36,015 nucleotides of DNA from Enterococcus avium ATCC 14025 (GTDB lineage Bacteria; Bacillota; Bacilli; Lactobacillales; Enterococcaceae): assembly GCF_000406965.1 (NCBI RefSeq), contig NZ_KE136357.1, positions 203,489-239,503 of the forward strand. Reading direction: 5' to 3'. The notes below the pieces were generated by a model that made no database searches, was not told the origin of the DNA, and saw only the letters and a list, made by a program, of their open reading frames with translations. The position numbers and the translations under genes were made by a program. Shown piece by piece: positions 16,285 through 25,717 of the stretch; position 1 is the stretch's first letter, and every line of letters starts with the position of its first letter.

Positions 16285-18669
16285 ATGAACAGCAATTATG
16301 ATTCAAAGGAATATATTGAAAAGGTAGATGCATGGTGGCGTGCAGCAAACTATATTTCCGTTGCGCAAATGTATTTGAAGGACAATCCTTTGTTAAGAAA
16401 GCCATTGAAAAAAGAAGATGTTAAGACGCATCCGATCGGCCACTGGGGAACGATTGCAGGTCAAAACTTTGTCTATGCTCATTTAAATCGGGTAATCAAT
16501 AAATATGATTTAAATATGTTTTATATTGAAGGTCCCGGTCATGGTGGTCAAGTCATGGTGTCAAATTCCTATATCGATGGCAGCTACAGTGAAATTTATC
16601 CAGAAGTCACTGAAGATGAAGCTGGATTGAAAAAATTATTTAAGATGTTCTCATTCCCAGGCGGAATCGCCTCACATGCGGCACCAGAAACACCTGGCTC
16701 TATCCACGAAGGCGGAGAGCTTGGCTACTCACTCTCGCATGCGACAGGTGCAATCTTAGACAATCCAGATGTGATTGCCGCAACTGTTGTAGGTGATGGC
16801 GAAGCGGAAACCGGTCCTTTAGCTGGCGGTTGGTTCTCAAATGTGTTTATCAATCCAGTAAATGATGGTGCAGTATTACCGATTGTTTATTTAAACGGCG
16901 GAAAAATTTCAAATCCAACAATTCTTTCTCGCAAGAGCGATGAAGATTTACAAAAATATTTCGAAGGTCTTGGCTGGAAGCCTTATTTTGTGGAAGGTAC
17001 AGATCCTGAAAAAGTTCATCCAGTAATGGCTGAAACATTGGATAAAGTAATCACAGAAATCAAAACGATTCAAGCAAAGGCTCGTAAAGGTAAAGCAGAA
17101 GATGCTGCGATGCCGCAATGGCCAGTCATCTTATTCCGTACACCAAAAGGCTGGACTGGTCCGCAAACTTGGGATGGCGAACAATTAGAAGGAACCTTCC
17201 GTGCGCATCAAGTGCCAATCCCAGTAAGTTCAGAAGATATGGAACATGCTGATAAATTAGTAGATTGGTTGAAATCGTATCGTCCAGAAGAATTATTTGA
17301 TGAAACCGGAAAAATCGTCGATGAATTGAAAGAAATCTCACCAAAAGGCGATCGTCGGATGTCTACCAATCCAATCACCAATGGCGGAATTGATCCAAAA
17401 CCAATGACTATGCCAAATTGGAAACAATATGCGATTGATATGACAACACCAGGTGCGGTAATGGCACAAGACATGATCGTCTTTGGTCAACAAGCTCGGG
17501 ATATGATCACTGAAAATCCAACCAATTTCCGCATCTTTGGACCAGATGAAACGAAATCCAACCGTTTGAACAAAGTCTTTGATGTGACGAATCGTCAATG
17601 GATGGAACCAAAAAACACTACCGACGAATGGCAATCATCGGTTGGTCGTGTGATTGATGGTCAATTATCAGAACATCAAGCAGAAGGTTTCTTGGAAGGT
17701 TATGTATTAACTGGTCGTCATGGTTTCTTTGCCAGCTACGAATCATTCTTGCGTGTGGTTGACTCGATGTTAACGCAACATTTCAAATGGATGCGTAAAG
17801 CCAGCGCACATGCTTGGCGCAAAGAATATCCAGCGTTAAATCTGATTGCAACTTCTACGGTCTTCCAGCAAGATCATAATGGCTATACCCACCAAGATCC
17901 AGGTGTGTTGACTCATTTAGCTGAGAAGAAACCAGAATTTATTCGTGAATATCTGCCTGCAGACGCAAACAGCCTAATGGCAGTTATGGATAAAGCGATG
18001 CAAGACAAACAAGTGATTAACTTGATCGTTTCAAGTAAACACCCACGTCCACAATTCTATTCTGCGAACGAAGCAGAAGAATTGGTCGAAAAAGGATTGA
18101 AGGTCATTGATTGGGCAAGTACTGATAATGGGGAAGAACCAGATGTTGTGATTGCGGCAGCCGGAACAGAACCTAACTTGGAAGCTTTAGCGGCTGTATC
18201 GATTCTGAATGAACAGTTTTCTGATTTGAAGATTCGCTTTGTCAATGTCGTGGATATCTTGAAACTACGTCATCCTGATATTGATCCTCGTGGATTGACT
18301 GACGAAGAGTTCGATGAAATCTTTACTACGGATAAACCAATCGTCTTTGCTTTTCATGGATACGAAGGTATGGTTCGTGACATCTTCTTTGATCGTCACA
18401 ATCATAATCTGCATATTCATGGTTATCGTGAAAATGGTGATATTACAACGCCATTTGATATGCGTGTCTTCAGTGAGTTGGACCGCTTCCATTTAGCTCA
18501 AGAAGCAGCGAATGCAGTTTATGCAGAAGATGCAAAAGACTTCTCAGTACAAATGGATGAAACATTGGCAAAACATCATGACTTTATTCGAACAGAAGGT
18601 CGTGATCTTCCGGAAGTAGAAAACTGGAAATGGCAAGAACTGAAGAGAAAAGGGTATCACTTTAGTTAA
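16285..18669 (+). CDS. xfp: Xylulose-5-phosphate/fructose-6-phosphate phosphoketolase
   Basis: A thiamine-diphosphate enzyme of 794 residues that splits xylulose-5-phosphate with phosphate into acetyl-phosphate and glyceraldehyde-3-phosphate. Family signatures: [17 protein letters not shown] near the start, [16 protein letters not shown] at about 142, the ThDP/Mg2+ motif [14 protein letters not shown] at about 171, and [10 protein letters not shown] at about 531. Length is normal. AGGGG lies 12-13 nt before the ATG, a slightly long spacing. Placed directly after araA, it receives the xylulose-5-phosphate made by AraD, so arabinose would be fermented through the phosphoketolase route (inference from gene order). 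Activity on fructose-6-phosphate as well cannot be judged from sequence. Confidence 0.96.
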   Translation: MNSNYDSKEYIEKVDAWWRAANYISVAQMYLKDNPLLRKPLKKEDVKTHPIGHWGTIAGQNFVYAHLNRVINKYDLNMFYIEGPGHGGQVMVSNSYIDGSYSEIYPEVTEDEAGLKKLFKMFSFPGGIASHAAPETPGSIHEGGELGYSLSHATGAILDNPDVIAATVVGDGEAETGPLAGGWFSNVFINPVNDGAVLPIVYLNGGKISNPTILSRKSDEDLQKYFEGLGWKPYFVEGTDPEKVHPVMAETLDKVITEIKTIQAKARKGKAEDAAMPQWPVILFRTPKGWTGPQTWDGEQLEGTFRAHQVPIPVSSEDMEHADKLVDWLKSYRPEELFDETGKIVDELKEISPKGDRRMSTNPITNGGIDPKPMTMPNWKQYAIDMTTPGAVMAQDMIVFGQQARDMITENPTNFRIFGPDETKSNRLNKVFDVTNRQWMEPKNTTDEWQSSVGRVIDGQLSEHQAEGFLEGYVLTGRHGFFASYESFLRVVDSMLTQHFKWMRKASAHAWRKEYPALNLIATSTVFQQDHNGYTHQDPGVLTHLAEKKPEFIREYLPADANSLMAVMDKAMQDKQVINLIVSSKHPRPQFYSANEAEELVEKGLKVIDWASTDNGEEPDVVIAAAGTEPNLEALAAVSILNEQFSDLKIRFVNVVDILKLRHPDIDPRGLTDEEFDEIFTTDKPIVFAFHGYEGMVRDIFFDRHNHNLHIHGYRENGDITTPFDMRVFSELDRFHLAQEAANAVYAEDAKDFSVQMDETLAKHHDFIRTEGRDLPEVENWKWQELKRKGYHFS

Positions 18670-18703
18670 GCATGCGTTTCATTAAGAAATTTAATTACTG
18701 AAT

Positions 18704-18750
18704 AAAGACCTGTAAACAGAGCCGATTATGGCATGTTTACAGGTCTTTTT
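18704..18750. terminator. Convergent bidirectional terminator (xfp / response regulator)
   Basis: AAAGACCTGTAAACA pairs perfectly with TGTTTACAGGTCTTT (15 bp) and ends in TTTTT. The minus-strand regulator stops at its right edge, so the hairpin serves both genes. Confidence 0.85.
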
Positions 18751-20287
18751 ATAGTAGTGATCTTGTTTTTCGATATTCCTTTGGCGAAACGCCTTCTTTT
18801 CGTTTAAAGATATAGCTGAAATAATTAGGGTCATTGTAGCCAATTTCTGATGCAATGCTTGAAAGCTTCCAATCGGTTTCTTTTAGCAGACGTTTTGCTT
18901 CAGTCAGTCGCTGTTCAGTCAAATATTCAACAAAGGTCTTTCCCACAGATTGTGAAAAAACAGTACTAAAATGGGAGCTGCTGAGATTTGTATGGGAGGC
19001 AACATCGCCCAAAGTCAGTTCTGGATCTGAGAAATTCTGTTTAATATAAAGAATCGCTTGTTCAATAAGATCACGATACTGTCGCATACTTTCATCAATA
19101 ACCGTACGTTTTAAAAAATCCAACACCTGATTTAAATAATTACGAAATAATGTATTATCAGAAATAATCGCTGAGAGATTGGAAGGTGTGGCGATCGGAA
19201 ATTTTGTTTTTACTTTCTTATTTTTTTCTTCCACTAATTGGTTCAATTCATTTAGCAGAGCTAGACGATACAACAAGGTGTTTTCGCTTTTTTCAGCTTT
19301 CTCTATCAATTCATCGATCAGTAAATGAAGTGTTTGTGTGGTAATTTGATCAATTTTCTTCTTTAAGTCAATTTCTTTTTCGTATTGATTCATTTTCATA
19401 CCAAAGTCCTGATAATAGAGAATTTGATGATGTGTTTGTATTAAGGAATAGTCCAATAGATTTTTAGCGGTTTGATAGCTTTGTTGAATCTCACTGATTC
19501 GTTCGACAGGATTACCAACTGCAATAACGAGCTTTGATTCAGCATTACTTAATTTGGAGTAGAGTGTGACGGCAACCTGATCCGCCTTGCTTAAGAGCTC
19601 TTCTTTATTGGCATCGAAAAGAAGTATTTTAATAAAACGAGAGGACAAACAGGAAAAAAGCAAGTTTTCATCATCGACAAATAGTTTGGTCATCTTTTCC
19701 CGAAAATACTCATAATCAGCAAAATTTTTATTTATGTGATTGGCAATCAGTAATACGCTGAATTTTTTTCCTGCTATTTTTCTGTTCAGCTGTCTCGCTT
19801 CTTCGATCGCTTCTGACGTAGAAACTCGATTTTCAAACAGTGTATTCAAAAAAAGATTCTTTTTTACGTCGTAGGAGTAGGAGTCAATGGCAGCCGGTTG
19901 CTTTTTTTGCTCTAATTGAGTAATGACTTTTTTGATACTAGCTTTCAGTTCGTCAATTTTAATTGGTTTCAACAAATACTCTGCCACTTGTAAATGGATG
20001 GCCGCTTTGGCGTAAGTAAATTCATCAAAGCCGCTGATAAAGATAATTTGAATATCAGGAAGATTCTGTCGGACTTCTTGCGAGAGTTCGATTCCATCCA
20101 TAAAGGGCATACGGATATCCGTTAATAAGATATCTGGCTGCAGTTCGAGAATCATTGAGAGAGCGACTTCACCGTCACCAGCTTCACCTACGATTTCGAT
20201 TGGAAGCTTCTCGGAAAGCTGTGTTAAGTTTCGTTTTAAAGATTCAAGGATCAGGTGCTCATCTTCAGCGATAAAAACTTTATACAT
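18749..20287 (-). CDS. YesN-type response regulator with AraC DNA-binding domain
   Basis: The product has 512 residues. The N-terminal receiver domain (1-120) has acidic pocket residues in FIAEDEHLI, the phospho-acceptor Asp57 in DILLTDIRMPFMDG, and the conserved Lys in YLLKPIKI. A long middle region (about 130-390) is typical of the YesN class. The C-terminal AraC-type double helix-turn-helix lies at about 405-508 (LGDVASHTNLSSSHFSTVFSQSVGKTFVEYL, LSSIASEIGYNDPNYFSYIFKRKEGVSPKEYR). It overlaps the end of the kinase gene by 8 nt, so the two are translationally coupled. By analogy with AraT of the Geobacillus AraPST system, it probably activates the divergent sugar ABC transporter operon. Confidence 0.92.
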   Translation of the reverse strand: MYKVFIAEDEHLILESLKRNLTQLSEKLPIEIVGEAGDGEVALSMILELQPDILLTDIRMPFMDGIELSQEVRQNLPDIQIIFISGFDEFTYAKAAIHLQVAEYLLKPIKIDELKASIKKVITQLEQKKQPAAIDSYSYDVKKNLFLNTLFENRVSTSEAIEEARQLNRKIAGKKFSVLLIANHINKNFADYEYFREKMTKLFVDDENLLFSCLSSRFIKILLFDANKEELLSKADQVAVTLYSKLSNAESKLVIAVGNPVERISEIQQSYQTAKNLLDYSLIQTHHQILYYQDFGMKMNQYEKEIDLKKKIDQITTQTLHLLIDELIEKAEKSENTLLYRLALLNELNQLVEEKNKKVKTKFPIATPSNLSAIISDNTLFRNYLNQVLDFLKRTVIDESMRQYRDLIEQAILYIKQNFSDPELTLGDVASHTNLSSSHFSTVFSQSVGKTFVEYLTEQRLTEAKRLLKETDWKLSSIASEIGYNDPNYFSYIFKRKEGVSPKEYRKTRSLL

Positions 20288-21725
20288 GTTTTGTGGCTCC
20301 TTTTTGCATAGTCGGGACAGTCACATGGACAGTTGTCCCTTTGTCTACAATACTCGTGATCGTGATTTTCGCTTCTTTTCCATAGTAAAGCAATAAGCGT
20401 TTGTTTACATTGAACAACCCATAGCCCTCTGTAAAGTCAGTATCTAAACCATCCGCCAATTCCTGATTGATTTCCTTCAGCTTCTGTTCTGGAATGCCTT
20501 TTCCATTATCAATAATATAAAAATGAAGTTCGTCCTGTTCGCCCAAAAAGGCCTGTACGATAATCTTTCCTGTTCGTCGAACCAGTTTTGTTCCGTGATA
20601 AACCGCATTTTCAATTAACGGCTGCAGAATCATTTTTAGTATGGAATAGTCTTTGATTTTTTCTTCGATTTCGATTGAATAAGTCAGAGCATCGCCATAG
20701 CGTATTTGTAAAATGATCAAGTAATCATGAATATGTTTAATTTCCTTTTCAACAGGAATCCAATCCTGTCCTTGACTTAAGGAAATTCTGAAGAAGTCAG
20801 AAAGGGCATAGGTCATTTCTTTGACCTTTTCACTTTCCCCCATCTCTTCTAAGACTAAAATGGCGTCTAAGCTATTATAAATGAAATGTGGAGTAATTTG
20901 TGCTTGGAGTACTCGTACTTCGCTTTGAGCTAGATTGTATTGCTTCAAAGCATTTTCTTCCAAAAGAACCACCAGATTATCCGCCATTTCATTCATACTG
21001 TTGCTTAGTTTCTGCAATTCATTTCCCGGCAGCGTGTTGATCCGATAATTCAGTTTGCCGTCAGAAAGGGCATCCGCCATATGGATCATTTCCTCCATTG
21101 GCTGCTGGATCTGCTTCATCAAGCGCGTATTTGTCGATCTTGTAAAGAAGATAATCGCTGCGATAATGAAAGCTTCGATCACGGATAATATAATGATGGA
21201 TTGTCGGACTTGCTGACTTTGGTTCGCTGCAAGCTTGATTTCAACATTGACGAAGTCTTGCAAAATATCGTGAACTAAATTAGTTGCCGATTCTACATGA
21301 ACCATTAATTCCTGATTCTCTTGGAAGGGTTCGTTGGCTTTAATGTTAGCTACGATCTTTTCCAAATAGTTGTTAACATTATCCAACGAGCGAGTGACAA
21401 TATTTAGCGTCGCGCGTTCTTGGGTGCTTTGCGTATTCTTTTTAATCTGGCGGATTTCCTTTTTAATGCGATGGACGTTATTACTTTTAGTGAATTCTTC
21501 AGGAGTCAGTTGTCCATAAGTGAGACTCCAAGCTTCTTCTATAATTTTTTCTTCTACGTCATTAGCGATACGATTGGCTTCGGAAATATTGCCAACACTG
21601 CGCTCATAGGTGAAAAGGTAGCGGGTATATATCAACACGCTGATGATCAGCGGGACAATGGATAAGACTAGCATCAGCCAACTGATACGCTGCAAGAGTG
21701 ATTTGATGGTCGTCTGTTTTTTCAT
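20280..21725 (-). CDS. YesM-type sensor histidine kinase
   Basis: I use the ATG at 21725 with AGGAGG 6 nt upstream (481 residues), not the longer frame, whose extra residues are the complement of the upstream gene's region. Domains: transmembrane helix 1 (about 14-38, ISWLMLVLSIVPLIISVLIYT); an extracellular coiled region (about 40-190); transmembrane helix 2 (SIIILSVIEAFIIAAIIFFTR); HAMP; and a His_kinase domain with phospho-acceptor His280 in QITPHFIYNSLDAI. The ATPase domain has N-box NAVYHGTK, G1 DNGKGIP and G2 GYGLFNVNKRLLLYYG. It lies between a sugar-binding lipoprotein (10 nt upstream) and its response regulator. The extracellular part probably contacts that lipoprotein rather than the sugar itself (inference). 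Confidence 0.92.
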   Translation of the reverse strand: MKKQTTIKSLLQRISWLMLVLSIVPLIISVLIYTRYLFTYERSVGNISEANRIANDVEEKIIEEAWSLTYGQLTPEEFTKSNNVHRIKKEIRQIKKNTQSTQERATLNIVTRSLDNVNNYLEKIVANIKANEPFQENQELMVHVESATNLVHDILQDFVNVEIKLAANQSQQVRQSIIILSVIEAFIIAAIIFFTRSTNTRLMKQIQQPMEEMIHMADALSDGKLNYRINTLPGNELQKLSNSMNEMADNLVVLLEENALKQYNLAQSEVRVLQAQITPHFIYNSLDAILVLEEMGESEKVKEMTYALSDFFRISLSQGQDWIPVEKEIKHIHDYLIILQIRYGDALTYSIEIEEKIKDYSILKMILQPLIENAVYHGTKLVRRTGKIIVQAFLGEQDELHFYIIDNGKGIPEQKLKEINQELADGLDTDFTEGYGLFNVNKRLLLYYGKEAKITITSIVDKGTTVHVTVPTMQKGATKHV

Positions 21726-21735
21726 CAGCTGCCTC

Positions 21736-22701
21736 CTAATAATTTCTTGGCGGAATTGCAGAAAGAGAATTTTGATCAGAAAAAACTGTATCAGAAACAT
21801 AAATATCTTCAGAGATTGTCTTATTGTCAAAATAGCGCTTGACAGTATTTGTGACGAGCTCTCCCATGAATGGATTACATTCAACAACACAGTTGACCTT
21901 GCGCTGTTTTAGCAGATCAATCATTTCTTTCTGAGCATCAATGGAGACAACAACGAATTTGTTTTCAAGTTGATATTCGTCAAGGGCATCTAGTGCTCCT
22001 AAAGTCATTTCATCATTGTGAGAATAAATGACGTCAATATTGTTAAGCTTGCCGGCTTCGATGGCTTCTGAGAATTTCTCTTTTGCCTTTAATCGAATAA
22101 AATCACCAGTGATCGTTTGGGTAATCTGTATTCGCGGATCACGTCCGACTGTTTCGGCGAACCCATCGTGGCGTAAACGAGTCGGTGAAGAATTTTCAAC
22201 GCCTTTAATCTCAAAAACATTAATGGCTTCTTTTTCGATTTTTTGATAATGATTTGTCACGTATAAACCAGCACGTCCGCCTTGTGCTTTGAAACTAGAA
22301 CCAATATGGGTCAAAAAAAGATCGGATCTATTTGTAGCGATATTTCGATCCACAATTATTACTGGAATATTGGCTTTTTTCGCCTCCTCTAAAACAGGTT
22401 CCCAGCCAAATTCTTCGATCGGAGAAAGAATAATCAAATCTACCTGATAGGCGATAAACGTCATTACGTCTTGGTATTGCTGCTTAGGGTCAGAGAAGCT
22501 ATTCCGAGACATCACTTGATAGTTTTGCTTCTCCAATTCCTCTTTGATGGATTTACTCTGGATCTTACGCCAGTTGCTTTCGATCCCAGCTTGAGCGAAT
22601 CCAATTGTGATTTCGCTATGATTTTCTTTTGGCGTTTCTTGTTTGCAGCCCGCTAACATAAGGCACAAGCCAATCAGCAGGAGTAGGTTGATTTTTTTCA
22701 T
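21736..22701 (-). CDS. Sugar-binding sensor lipoprotein (AraP-like)
   Basis: The product has 321 residues, started at the ATG at 22701 (GAGGTG just upstream; the GTG three codons earlier lies within the Shine-Dalgarno). The lipobox LMLAGC places the lipid on Cys19. The mature part is a type I periplasmic-binding fold: ITIGFAQAGIESNWR, then VDLIILSPIEEFGWEPVLEEAKKANIPVIIVDR, then NNIDVIYSHNDEMTLGALDALDEY. This resembles YtfQ-type galactofuranose/arabinose-binding proteins. It is not next to a permease but heads the kinase/response-regulator operon, so it is probably the ligand sensor of a three-component system like Geobacillus AraPST. The exact sugar cannot be read from sequence; the adjacent arabinose genes make L-arabinose the best guess. 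Confidence 0.88.
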   Translation of the reverse strand: MKKINLLLLIGLCLMLAGCKQETPKENHSEITIGFAQAGIESNWRKIQSKSIKEELEKQNYQVMSRNSFSDPKQQYQDVMTFIAYQVDLIILSPIEEFGWEPVLEEAKKANIPVIIVDRNIATNRSDLFLTHIGSSFKAQGGRAGLYVTNHYQKIEKEAINVFEIKGVENSSPTRLRHDGFAETVGRDPRIQITQTITGDFIRLKAKEKFSEAIEAGKLNNIDVIYSHNDEMTLGALDALDEYQLENKFVVVSIDAQKEMIDLLKQRKVNCVVECNPFMGELVTNTVKRYFDNKTISEDIYVSDTVFSDQNSLSAIPPRNY

Positions 22702-22825
22702 AGGGTACACCTCTTATTAAAGGATTTTTTACAAAAAGATCGTTTGAACCTCACGAACAGATTCTATTGCTGATTAATTAGCCTTTACCAATACCAATTC
22801 ACTTTATATCGTTAATCTTTCTTCT

Positions 22826-22855
22826 ATTATATAGCGCTATCATTTGTAATTCTAA
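22826..22855 (-). promoter_or_regulatory. Promoter of the sensor operon with a palindrome in the spacer
   Basis: On the minus strand TTAGAA (plus 22850-22855), 18 bp, TATAAT (22826-22831). The spacer contains the perfect 10-bp palindrome ATAGCGCTAT (22831-22840), a candidate operator. The leader to the ATG is about 120 nt. Confidence 0.6.
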
Positions 22856-22900
22856 CATGCTGGCGTATTCCGAATAAATGTCAAGATTTAGCAAAAAAAA

Positions 22901-22960
22901 TCCAAGAAAACTGTAAAAAAGAAAAAAAGTTCCCTATTATTCCAAGAAAGTAAAAAAGAA
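22901..22960 (+). repeat. Two direct repeats upstream of chvE, candidate response-regulator sites
   Basis: TCCAAGAAAACTGTAAAAAA begins at 22901 and TCCAAGAAAGTAAAAAAGAA at 22941. They are the same motif with a 3-nt length difference, starting 40 bp apart. AraC-type response regulators usually bind direct repeats just upstream of -35. Binding by the neighbouring regulator is inference. Confidence 0.55.
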
Positions 22961-22966
22961 TCTCAA

Positions 22967-22980
22967 TGAAAGCGTTTGCC
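22967..22980 (+). promoter_or_regulatory. cre-like site upstream of chvE
   Basis: TGAAAGCGTTTGCC matches the cre consensus at 12 of 14 positions. It overlaps a possible -35 (TTGCCT, 22976-22981), which is 18 bp from TATCAA (23000-23005). Confidence 0.6.
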
Positions 22981-23026
22981 TTTAAACGTACACTTAGCTT
23001 ATCAAATATGTTTTGGAGGGAAAGAT

Positions 23027-24115
23027 ATGAAACGAGGGTTCAAAAAAATGTTAGTGGCAACAGTTTCACTACTTGCGCTGACAGCACTAACTGCTTGTGG
23101 AAAAGGAAATGCTTCAGGGGAGGACAAAGGGTTTGTTGGTGTATCCATGCCTACCAAATCAGCCGAACGATGGATCGCTGATGGAGACAATATCGTGAAG
23201 CAATTGAAAAAGAAAGGCTACAAAACAGACTTACAATACGGCGAGGATAAAGTTGAAAATCAAGTGGCGCAAATCGAAAACATGATCACTAAGGGAGTCG
23301 ACACATTGGTGATCGCATCAATTGACGGTTCCGCACTTACCGATGTGTTGGAAAAGGCGCATCAAGCAGATATTAAAGTTATTGCCTATGACCGCCTATT
23401 GATGAATTCGAAGTATGTCGACTATTATGCAACCTTTGATAATTTCGGCGTTGGTGTTTTACAGGCATCCTATATTGAAGACCAATTGGGCTTAAAAGAT
23501 GGCAAAGGACCTTACAATATTGAATTATTCGGCGGTTCTCCAGATGATAACAATGCACTAATCAATTATAACGGAGTGATGTCGGTCTTCAAACCTTATT
23601 TTGACAGTAAGCAATTAATCGTCCCATCTGGACAAACAAAATTCAATCAAATCGCAACTTTGCGTTGGGATGGCTCGACAGCTCAGTCTCGAATGGATAA
23701 TCTCTTAAGCGCCAACTATACAGACAAGAAATTAGATGCTGTCTTATCTCCATATGATCCAATTAGCCTGGGAATTATTTCTTCATTAAAAGGGGTTGGC
23801 TATGGTTCAGGCGACAAACCATTACCAGTTATTACAGGGCAAGACGCGACCATCGCAGGAGTGAAATCAATTATTGCTGGTGAACAAACAGAAACGATCT
23901 TTAAAGATACACGCATTTTAGCAGATAACACCGTTGAAATGATTGAAGCGATTCACGATGACAAAAAAGTGCCAGTTAATGACAAGGAAACTTACGATAA
24001 CGGTGAAAAAGTCGTGCCAACTTATCTAGCAAAACCTGTTTCTGTTGATAAAGACAACTACAAACAAGAATTGATTGATACAAAATACTACAAAGAAAAA
24101 GATTTAAGCGAATAA
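23027..24115 (+). CDS. chvE: Monosaccharide ABC transporter substrate-binding lipoprotein ChvE
   Basis: The product has 362 residues from the ATG at 23027 (GGAGGG 7 nt upstream). The lipobox LTAC gives lipid-Cys24. The sequence follows ChvE closely: [66 protein letters not shown] (quoted here only as a span, about residues 35-100), then [18 protein letters not shown] and [19 protein letters not shown]. It binds aldoses such as arabinose, galactose, glucose or xylose outside the membrane and delivers them to MmsA/MmsB. It is followed by an intercistronic hairpin, common where the binding protein is made in excess over the membrane parts. It corresponds in position to AraE of the Geobacillus arabinose transporter. 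Confidence 0.93.
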   Translation: MKRGFKKMLVATVSLLALTALTACGKGNASGEDKGFVGVSMPTKSAERWIADGDNIVKQLKKKGYKTDLQYGEDKVENQVAQIENMITKGVDTLVIASIDGSALTDVLEKAHQADIKVIAYDRLLMNSKYVDYYATFDNFGVGVLQASYIEDQLGLKDGKGPYNIELFGGSPDDNNALINYNGVMSVFKPYFDSKQLIVPSGQTKFNQIATLRWDGSTAQSRMDNLLSANYTDKKLDAVLSPYDPISLGIISSLKGVGYGSGDKPLPVITGQDATIAGVKSIIAGEQTETIFKDTRILADNTVEMIEAIHDDKKVPVNDKETYDNGEKVVPTYLAKPVSVDKDNYKQELIDTKYYKEKDLSE

Positions 24116-24118
24116 CAG

Positions 24119-24162
24119 GATCTGAGAAAAGTACTGGCAGCTTTGCCGTACTTTTCTCGATC
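24119..24162 (+). other. Intercistronic hairpin between chvE and mmsA
   Basis: GAGAAAAGTAC pairs perfectly with GTACTTTTCTC (11 bp), extended by GATC on each side with one bulge; the loop holds an inner GGCA/TGCC. No T-tract follows. It probably stabilises chvE mRNA or reduces read-through, raising binding protein over permease. Confidence 0.65.
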
Positions 24163-24184
24163 ATCTTGATAAGGAAGTGGAAAA

Positions 24185-25717
24185 ATGGCCGACTACATAT
24201 TGGAAATGAAAAATATCATTAAAGAATTCTCCGGTGTACGCGCCTTGGATGACGTGAATTTAAATATCAAGCGAGGAGAGATCCACGCGCTTTGCGGAGA
24301 AAATGGTGCAGGCAAATCAACGTTAATGAATGTTCTTAGTGGATTATTTTCTTATGGCAATTATTCAGGCGATATTATTTATGACGGTGAGACCTGTCAG
24401 TTCAAAGGGCTGCGAGATAGTGAGGAAAAAGGCATTGTAATTATCCATCAAGAGTTAGCCTTGAGTCCTTATCTATCGATCAAAGAAAATATTTTTTTAG
24501 GCAATGAGCAAACCAATCATGGGATCATTGATTGGAACCTAACAGAACGAAAAACCGAAAACCTGTTAAAAACAGTGGGATTAAAAATCAACCCGAATAC
24601 GTTGGTTTCACAAATTGGCGTAGGTCACCAACAGCTGGTTGAGATCGCTAAAGCCTTCTCCAAAAATGTTCGACTGCTCATTTTGGACGAACCGACTGCC
24701 GCCTTGAATGAAGAAGAAAGTGCGAATCTGCTTGAACTGATTAAGGAATTTCGCAATCAGGGAATTACTTCAATCATCATTTCCCACAAATTGAATGAGA
24801 TCGTGGATGTGGCAGATCGGATCACCATTTTACGTGACGGACAAACAATTGAAACACTAGAAAATGAAGACATTAATGAAGAACGCATCATCAAAGGCAT
24901 GGTCGGACGAGATCTCACCAACCGTTATCCTGACCGCCATCCGAATATCGGTGAAGTTCTTTTTGAAGTCAAGGACTGGACCGTTCATCATCCGATTGAT
25001 ACCGCAAGAGTAATGAACAATCACATCAATTTCAACATTCGACGAGGTGAAATTGTTGGGATCGCTGGTTTAATGGGGGCTGGACGAACCGAATTTGCCA
25101 TGAGTATTTTTGGAAAATCCTACGGCAGCAATATCAGCGGTCAGATTTTTAAAGACGGTAAGGAAATAAAAATTAACGATGTTTCTCAGGCAATTCAACA
25201 TGGCTTAGCCTATGTATCTGAGGACCGAAAAGCAGTCGGGTTGAACTTGCTGATGGATATTCGTGAAAATACCACGATTGCCAGCCTTGGAAAAATTAGT
25301 AAAAGCGGCATTCTTGATAAGGAAAAAGAAGTGACAGAAGCAGAAAATTATCGTAAGAAAATGCGCACAAAAGCCAATAATGTCTTTCAAAATGTTGGCA
25401 GTTTAAGTGGTGGGAATCAGCAAAAGGTTGTTTTAGCGAAATGGCTAATGACCGAACCGGATGTTCTTTTCCTGGATGAGCCCACGCGTGGAATCGACGT
25501 TGGAGCGAAGTACGAGATTTATACCATCATTGAAGAGATGGCCGCACAGGGGAAATGTGTCTGCATTATCTCGTCTGAACTGCCAGAGATTATCGGGATG
25601 TGTGATCGCATCTATACCATGAATGAAGGAACGATGACCGGTGAAGTCATGCGCGCAAATGCCAACCAAGAAACGCTGATGAACTTGATGACGAAGGAAG
25701 AGGAGGCAGTATCCTAA
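24185..25717 (+). CDS. mmsA: Sugar ABC transporter ATP-binding protein (two nucleotide-binding domains)
   Basis: The product has 510 residues with two fused ATPase domains, as in the MglA/AraG/GguA group. Domain 1: Walker [10 protein letters not shown] (38-46), Q-loop [13 protein letters not shown], signature [14 protein letters not shown], Walker [13 protein letters not shown], switch His in IISHKL. Domain 2: degenerate Walker [10 protein letters not shown], signature [15 protein letters not shown], Walker [21 protein letters not shown]. It powers import by MmsB. Its stop overlaps the first base of mmsB (TAATGG), so the two are coupled. It starts at the ATG behind AAGGAAG. Confidence 0.95.
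   Translation: MADYILEMKNIIKEFSGVRALDDVNLNIKRGEIHALCGENGAGKSTLMNVLSGLFSYGNYSGDIIYDGETCQFKGLRDSEEKGIVIIHQELALSPYLSIKENIFLGNEQTNHGIIDWNLTERKTENLLKTVGLKINPNTLVSQIGVGHQQLVEIAKAFSKNVRLLILDEPTAALNEEESANLLELIKEFRNQGITSIIISHKLNEIVDVADRITILRDGQTIETLENEDINEERIIKGMVGRDLTNRYPDRHPNIGEVLFEVKDWTVHHPIDTARVMNNHINFNIRRGEIVGIAGLMGAGRTEFAMSIFGKSYGSNISGQIFKDGKEIKINDVSQAIQHGLAYVSEDRKAVGLNLLMDIRENTTIASLGKISKSGILDKEKEVTEAENYRKKMRTKANNVFQNVGSLSGGNQQKVVLAKWLMTEPDVLFLDEPTRGIDVGAKYEIYTIIEEMAAQGKCVCIISSELPEIIGMCDRIYTMNEGTMTGEVMRANANQETLMNLMTKEEEAVS

Noticed and set aside
17208-17634. Minus-strand frames inside xfp (and similar ones in araA, mmsB, GH78, GH3)
   Set aside because: They lie fully within well-identified genes, have no start signals and show no recognisable protein features.
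21726-21890. Longer N-terminus of the histidine kinase
   Set aside because: It overlaps the preceding lipoprotein gene in another frame; the ATG at 21725 has AGGAGG at the right distance.
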